From: Salinilacustrithrix flava
GTDB taxonomy: Bacteria; Actinomycetota; Acidimicrobiia; Acidimicrobiales; Salinilacustritrichaceae
Assembly (NCBI GenBank): GCA_024128875.1
Contig: JAMYFF010000011.1
Location: 1-64,000 of the forward strand
Direction: 5' to 3'
Length of the DNA stretch: 64,000 nucleotides
This document shows, in pieces, positions 59,885-64,000 of the stretch; within the stretch, counting starts at the first letter, position 1; every line of letters begins with the position of its first letter. The notes beneath the pieces are model-generated. The model ran no database searches. It was not told the origin of the DNA and was given only the letters and a program-made list of their open reading frames with translations. Made by a program: the position numbers and the translations under genes.

Positions 59885-60801
59885 GGGGTCCTCCAGAGGG
59901 GTTCGAGGTGCGAGCCGATGGCGCGGAGTGCCTCGTCGGCCTCCGGAAGGGTCCCGGCGAAGAGTGGGAACACGTGGAACAGGTCGTCGCGCACGTGCAG
60001 GACCGCGTCGATGTCCGCAGCGAGCGCTGCCGCGTGGAGACCGACGGCGTCGTCGTGGAGGATCTCGCGCCCGCCGGCGAGGACGAACATCGGCGGCAGC
60101 CCGGCGAGGTCGGCGAAGCGCGGGGAAGCCAGGGGATCGCGGGCATCGTGACCGGCGAGGTAGGCGTCGACCATCGTTCGCAGGTTGTCCGGCCCGAGGA
60201 GTGGGTCGGTCTGCGCCCGTGCCCGCAGCGATGGAGCCGTCAACGTGAGGTCGACCCAGGGCGAGATCAGCGCCACGCCCGTCGGGAGCGGGACGCCCTC
60301 GTCGCGAGCGCGCAGCACCACGCCCATCGCGAGGCCACCCCCGGCCGAGTCGCCGCTGATCGCCATGGGAGCGTCGAAGGCATCGAGCAGCCAACGATGG
60401 GCTGCGCAGGCATCGTCGAGGCCCGCAGGGAAGGGATGCTCCGGAGCCAGGCGGTAGTCGACGTGCAAGATGGTCGCCCCCGTGGCCGCAGAGAGGTGGG
60501 AGACGAAGGACCGGTGCGAGTCGAGGCCGCAGAGCACGAAGCCACCACCGTGCAGATGGAGCATCGTGCGCCGCCTGTCGGCGGTGGGGGCCGTGACGAG
60601 CTCGCCTCGGACACCGCCGGCATCGACCGACTCGTAGCGAGTGCCAGCGACCGCCGTGATCGTCGCCCCGTCGGGATCGCGGACGCGCCCCGGCTCGCGC
60701 ATCTCCTCGACCGTGGCGCCGGGTCGCCGCAGCGCCGACGGCGCATGCTCCAGGGCCGCGAGCAGTGCAGCGAGCTCGGCGCTGCCCGCCGACGCGCTCA
60801 C
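59881..60801 (-). CDS. Hormone-sensitive-lipase family esterase
   Basis: A 306-residue alpha/beta-hydrolase: HGGG oxyanion motif at 84-87, HVDYRLAPEHPFPA, nucleophile Ser152 in ISGDSAGGG, and catalytic Asp/His near HDDAVG and DLFHVFP (~278). In this operon it would hydrolyse the ester or lactone made by the monooxygenase. It is coupled to both neighbours: its GTG overlaps the P450 stop, and its stop overlaps the monooxygenase GTG. Confidence 0.9.
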   Translation of the reverse strand: MSASAGSAELAALLAALEHAPSALRRPGATVEEMREPGRVRDPDGATITAVAGTRYESVDAGGVRGELVTAPTADRRRTMLHLHGGGFVLCGLDSHRSFVSHLSAATGATILHVDYRLAPEHPFPAGLDDACAAHRWLLDAFDAPMAISGDSAGGGLAMGVVLRARDEGVPLPTGVALISPWVDLTLTAPSLRARAQTDPLLGPDNLRTMVDAYLAGHDARDPLASPRFADLAGLPPMFVLAGGREILHDDAVGLHAAALAADIDAVLHVRDDLFHVFPLFAGTLPEADEALRAIGSHLEPLWRTP

Positions 60802-62042
60802 TTCGGCGTGAGACGCACCGGCAGGTGCTTGAGACCGTTGACGAAGTTCGACCGCACGCGAGCCGGCTCGCCGGTCAGCTCGAATCCGGAGAAGCGGCTG
60901 AGCAGCTCCTCGAACTCGACCTTGAGCGTGAGCCGGGCGAGGTGGACCCCGAGGCAGTAGTGCTCGCCGAACGCGAATCCGAGGTGCCGTGGGTTGCGGA
61001 GCACGTCGAAGCGGTACGGGTCCTCGAAGTGGGCCTCGTCGCGGTTGCTCGACGGCGACCACACCACCACCCTGTCGCCCTCGGAGATCTTCTGGCCGGC
61101 GAGCTCGCAGTCCCGGGTCGCAGTGCGGGCCTCCGAGGTGATCGGGCTCGCCCATCGCACGAACTCGTCCGTCGCGCCGCCGATCAGGGACGGGTCGTCC
61201 TGGAGCAGCTTCAGCTGGTCGGGGTTCTGGATCAGGGGCAGGATGCCGCCGGCCGACGCAGCGGCCCGGGTGGTGTCGAGACCGCCGGCGAGCAGGAGGC
61301 CCGCCTCGGCCACGACCTGCATCCAGGAGAGCTCCTCCCCGTCGATCCGCCCCTGGAGGAACTGGCTGAGGAGGTCGTCGCCCGGCTCCTCCATCCGCTC
61401 CTGGATGATCTGCGCGAAGTAGGTGTGCAGCTCGAGGCTCGCCGCCGCGGCGGCCTCCTGGGGCGACCGACCGTGCGTGAACTCCGGGTCGGTGGCGGTC
61501 ACCGTCTGGTGCTGGAGGTCGGCGAGGCGGCTCCACATGTCCTCGGGCACGCCCATGAGGGCGAAGGTGATGGCTGCGGGGACCTGATGGGCGATGTCGA
61601 TCACGAAGTCGACGTCTCGCTCGTCCGCCGCGCGCTCGAGGCACTCCACCGCCGCGGCGCGGATCTGGTCCTCGAGCTGGGCGATGGAGCGAGGACGGAA
61701 GTTGTGACTGATGATGCTGCGCAGGGGCGCGTGGCGCGGCGGGTCGGTGTGGATCATCGGCTGGATGCCCAGCCCCGCCCCGGGCGGACCGCTCTCGAGC
61801 GCGGCGTCCGTGCGGACGATGATGCCGTCGCGCTGGGAGCTGAACAGCAGCGGATCGCTGAGCACTGCGAGGGCGTCGTCGAAGCGGGCCACGGACCAGA
61901 AGGGCTCGCCTCCGTCACGGTCGTGCCACCACACGGGTGCCTGCTCCCGCTGGATGCGCCACGCCTCGTGCGGATCGCCGTGCTCGAACATGTCGAGATC
62001 CCAGTAGTTGATCTCGTCGAGCGTCTGGGGAACCAGGGTCAC
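60798..62042 (-). CDS. Cytochrome P450
   Basis: A 414-residue soluble bacterial P450. I-helix AGGLDTT at 252-258 (the oxygen-activation Thr-Thr), ExxR at 293-296 (EFVR), heme loop FAFGEHYC with axial Cys363. N-terminal MIHTDPPRHAPLRSI (~97-111) is standard. No electron partner (ferredoxin, reductase) is visible within the window. First gene of the P450-esterase-monooxygenase operon; a KstR-type palindrome lies 56 bp upstream. Substrate presumably a steroid/terpenoid-like compound (inference). Confidence 0.94.
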   Translation of the reverse strand: MTLVPQTLDEINYWDLDMFEHGDPHEAWRIQREQAPVWWHDRDGGEPFWSVARFDDALAVLSDPLLFSSQRDGIIVRTDAALESGPPGAGLGIQPMIHTDPPRHAPLRSIISHNFRPRSIAQLEDQIRAAAVECLERAADERDVDFVIDIAHQVPAAITFALMGVPEDMWSRLADLQHQTVTATDPEFTHGRSPQEAAAAASLELHTYFAQIIQERMEEPGDDLLSQFLQGRIDGEELSWMQVVAEAGLLLAGGLDTTRAAASAGGILPLIQNPDQLKLLQDDPSLIGGATDEFVRWASPITSEARTATRDCELAGQKISEGDRVVVWSPSSNRDEAHFEDPYRFDVLRNPRHLGFAFGEHYCLGVHLARLTLKVEFEELLSRFSGFELTGEPARVRSNFVNGLKHLPVRLTPK

Positions 62043-62097
62043 GTCCGTCTCCTCCGAAGTCTCCGCGGCGTCGCCGCAGTGGTGGTGACCACCACCC

Positions 62098-62111
62098 TAG
62101 AACGCGTTCCA
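62098..62111. promoter_or_regulatory. KstR-type operator TAGAACGCGTTCCA
   Basis: Matches TnnAACnnGTTnnA exactly, in the divergent gap between the P450 operon (start 62042) and the amidohydrolase at 62191, where it could control both. Confidence 0.65.
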
Positions 62112-62190
62112 GCCGCTGTCAGCCGGCACCGCCTGATCGATCTCGTCAGGACCTTCCTTCCGGACGAGCGGCGTGGATACGATCTGGAAC

Positions 62191-63423
62191 ATGTTGCAAT
62201 CCGAGACGATCGAGCAGACCGCACCGACCATCGCCGGAGGCCGCGTGCTGGAGTACCAGCCGTTCGACTGCGACAACCACTACTACGAGGCCGCCGACGC
62301 CTTCACCCGCCACGTGCCGAAGGCGATGCAGCCTCGGTGCGTGCAGTGGTGCGAGATCGAGGGGCGCAGGTACCACGTGGTCGGCGGCAAGGTGAGCCAC
62401 GCCGTCGCGAACCCGACCTGGAACCCCATCGCGAAGCCAGGTGCCCTGTACGACTACTTCCGGGGCAACGTCAGCGATCGGTCACCCGCCGAGATGCTCC
62501 GCGACCGCGAACCGCTGCCCGCCGAGTACCACGACCGCGACGCCCGGGTCGCGCGGCTCGACGAGCAGGGCATCCGCTCGGTCTGGCTGTTCCCGACGCT
62601 GGGCGTGCTCTACGAGGAGCTCCTCAAGCACGACATCGAGGCGGTCAAGACCCAGTTCCGCGCCTTCAACCGCTGGGTCGACGAGGACTGGGGCTGCAAC
62701 TACCGGGATCGCATCTACGCGGCGCCCTACATCTCGCTGTGCGACGTCGACTTCGCGATCGAGGAGCTGGAGTGGGCGCTCGATCGCGACGCCCGCACGA
62801 TCGTGCTGCGGCCCGCCGCCGTGTGGACCGCACTCGGTCCCCGCTCCCCCGGTGACGAGCTCTTCGATCCGTTCTGGTCCCGCGTGAACGAGGCCGGCGT
62901 CACCGTCGTCATCCACGCCGGTGACAGCGGGTACTCGAGCCAGGGCTACGCCGAGGACGGCTTCGGCGGGAACATCGGCTCCGGAAAGCCCAAGCCGTCG
63001 ATCAAGTCCTTCGCCATCGAGCGGGCCGCCCAGGACTGGCTGATGACCCTCACGCTCGAGCGGATGTTCGAGCGGTTCCCGAACCTGCGCATCGCCTCGA
63101 TCGAGAACGGCTCGACGTTCCTGCCCGACCTGTTCCGCAAGCTGAGGAGCCAGGCGGCCAAGTCGCCCGGCTGGTTCACCGAGGACCCGACCGAGTCCTT
63201 CCGCGAGCACGTCTGGATCAACCCGTTCTGGGAGGACGACGTCCACGAGGTCGTCGACCACATGGGCCCCGATCGCGTGATCTTCGGCTCCGACTGGCCC
63301 CACATCGAAGGGCTGCCGAACCCGCTGGACTACGTCGGCGAGCTGGACCGATTCGACGACGACGCCACCCGAAAGATCCTGCTCGAGAACACGGTGGGCC
63401 TCAACGAGCGCCGTCCGGTCTGA
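62191..63423 (+). CDS. Amidohydrolase-2 family TIM-barrel protein
   Basis: A 410-residue protein: YQPFDCDNHYYEAADAFTRHV (metal DxxxH), VVIHAGDSGYSSQGYAEDG, FPNLRIASIENGSTFLPDLFRKLRS, HVWINPFWEDDVHEVVDHMG, VIFGSDWPHIEGLPNP. Paralogue of the 53684-54877 protein. The ATG at 62191 (MLQSETIEQ) was chosen over a GTG at 62173. Divergent from the P450 across the 62098 palindrome. Likely acts in the same catabolic pathway. Confidence 0.87.
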   Translation: MLQSETIEQTAPTIAGGRVLEYQPFDCDNHYYEAADAFTRHVPKAMQPRCVQWCEIEGRRYHVVGGKVSHAVANPTWNPIAKPGALYDYFRGNVSDRSPAEMLRDREPLPAEYHDRDARVARLDEQGIRSVWLFPTLGVLYEELLKHDIEAVKTQFRAFNRWVDEDWGCNYRDRIYAAPYISLCDVDFAIEELEWALDRDARTIVLRPAAVWTALGPRSPGDELFDPFWSRVNEAGVTVVIHAGDSGYSSQGYAEDGFGGNIGSGKPKPSIKSFAIERAAQDWLMTLTLERMFERFPNLRIASIENGSTFLPDLFRKLRSQAAKSPGWFTEDPTESFREHVWINPFWEDDVHEVVDHMGPDRVIFGSDWPHIEGLPNPLDYVGELDRFDDDATRKILLENTVGLNERRPV

Positions 63424-63452
63424 TGCACGGGCAACCGACGCTGCACGCCTGA

Positions 63453-63466
63453 TAGAACTGGTTCTA
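63453..63466. promoter_or_regulatory. KstR-type operator TAGAACTGGTTCTA
   Basis: Full palindromic arms TAGAAC and GTTCTA, matching TnnAACnnGTTnnA; 56 bp upstream of the flavin-oxidoreductase gene starting at 63523. Confidence 0.68.
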
Positions 63467-63522
63467 GTATTTCGTCGACGGGCGCCGGTCCTCGGCCGTC
63501 CGGACGGAACGAGGGAGGAACC

Positions 63523-64000
63523 ATGCACACACCCATCTGCGACCTCTTCGGGATCGAGTACCCGATCTTCGCCTTCAGCCACTGCCGAGACGTGGTCGCG
63601 GCGGTCAGTCGTGCCGGCGGGCTCGGCGTGCTCGGTGCTGTCGGCTTCAGCGCCGAGCAGCTCGACATCGAGCTGAGCTGGATCGACGAGCACGTCGACG
63701 GCATGCCCTACGGCGTCGACACCGTCATGCCGGCGAAGTCGGTCGACACCGGCGGGGGCGGCGACGACCCCGACGATCTCGCCGCCCGCATCCGGACGAT
63801 GATCCCCAGCGAGCACTGGGAGTACGTCGACGAGCTCATGGACCGCTTCGACATCCCGCCCCTCCCCGACGACGTGGAGCCCCACGGCGTCGTCGGCTGG
63901 GCCGAGGGCGTGGCGCGTGCCCACGTCGAGATCGCACTCGCCCACCCCATCGCCCTGCTCGCCAACGCGCTCGGCTCCCCACCGCCCGACGTGGTGGACC
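63523..64000 (+). CDS. Nitronate monooxygenase/NAD(P)H-dependent flavin oxidoreductase, 5' part
   Basis: The first 159 codons of a gene that runs off the right edge; no stop is seen. N-terminus MHTPICDLFGIEYPIFAFSH, then VVAAVSRAGGLGVLGAVGFSAEQLDIELSWIDEHV, matching the FMN-binding TIM-barrel of the 2-nitropropane dioxygenase family. Ribosome site GAGGGAGG. A KstR-type site is 56 bp upstream, tying it to the same regulon. Steroid gene clusters often include such flavoproteins. Confidence 0.82.
   Translation, partial: MHTPICDLFGIEYPIFAFSHCRDVVAAVSRAGGLGVLGAVGFSAEQLDIELSWIDEHVDGMPYGVDTVMPAKSVDTGGGGDDPDDLAARIRTMIPSEHWEYVDELMDRFDIPPLPDDVEPHGVVGWAEGVARAHVEIALAHPIALLANALGSPPPDVVD

Noticed and set aside
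1..64000. CRISPR arrays, insertion sequences and rRNA genes
   Set aside because: No regularly spaced repeats, transposase-like frames or rRNA sequence were seen anywhere in the window.

Overview
The window is very GC-rich DNA with few and short intergenic gaps, many GTG starts, frequent 4-nt stop/start overlaps (ATGA, GTGA) and lipoproteins with short LxxC boxes. Gene content (duplicated TetR/acyl-CoA dehydrogenase modules, FMN-dependent PNPOx family, amidohydrolase/thiolase/OB-fold catabolic clusters, F-type fasciclin lipoprotein) suggests a high-GC actinomycete, possibly class Acidimicrobiia. That placement is inference from style and content only; there is no rRNA or marker gene here.

Left part (1-11 kb): a fasciclin lipoprotein and a membrane molybdopterin oxidoreductase; a two-domain pyruvate-phosphate-dikinase-like protein divergent from cydAB (cytochrome bd oxidase); then a tightly overlapped leftward operon kaiC-kaiB-kaiB-PAS/GGDEF/EAL, a KaiA-less clock-type module feeding a c-di-GMP enzyme. 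11-17 kb: two paralogous TetR/acyl-CoA dehydrogenase modules with an enoyl-CoA hydratase, a VOC protein and a truncated SDR. Each dehydrogenase start is preceded by a palindrome of the same architecture (8-bp arms, 4-bp spacer).

17.9-24.6 kb: a sulfide/persulfide operon (beta-carbonic anhydrase, membrane rhodanese, two metallo-beta-lactamase/rhodanese proteins, SulP transporter, CsoR-family repressor whose residues look like persulfide-sensing CstR, methyltransferase). CsoR-type operators lie at the operon promoter and just before the repressor gene. 24.6-33.6 kb is mixed: DUF3179 lipoprotein, PlsY-like acyltransferase, MFS plus ArsR-rhodanese, a probable UGA-encoded selenoprotein of the HesB/IscA type with a bSECIS-like hairpin, PNPOx-like protein, CPH-type copper ATPase, SRPBCC, MerR, FkbM methyltransferase. 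34-43 kb: two more SulP transporters, an MFS transporter overlapping modA, modBC, and a membrane-anchored glutamate-synthase-like protein.

42.9-48.2 kb: mannan/oligosaccharide-type genes (GH130-like, alpha/alpha-toroid protein, two GT4 glycosyltransferases) and a GFA protein. 48.2-51.2 kb: NAD(P)H-binding protein divergent from an autoregulated TetR, SRPBCC, SnoaL-like and a cysteine-rich protein. At 51.42 kb a 3' tRNA fragment with encoded CCA and its terminator marks a likely attachment-site scar. To its right (51.5-64 kb) lies a catabolic cluster: four amidohydrolase-2 proteins, a thiolase-like pair with two OB-fold partners, a Baeyer-Villiger monooxygenase-esterase-P450 operon and a nitronate-monooxygenase-like gene running off the window. 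Four copies of a KstR-type 14-bp palindrome (TnnAACnnGTTnnA) sit in front of these transcription units, suggesting one TetR-controlled regulon for a steroid-like or terpenoid-like substrate.
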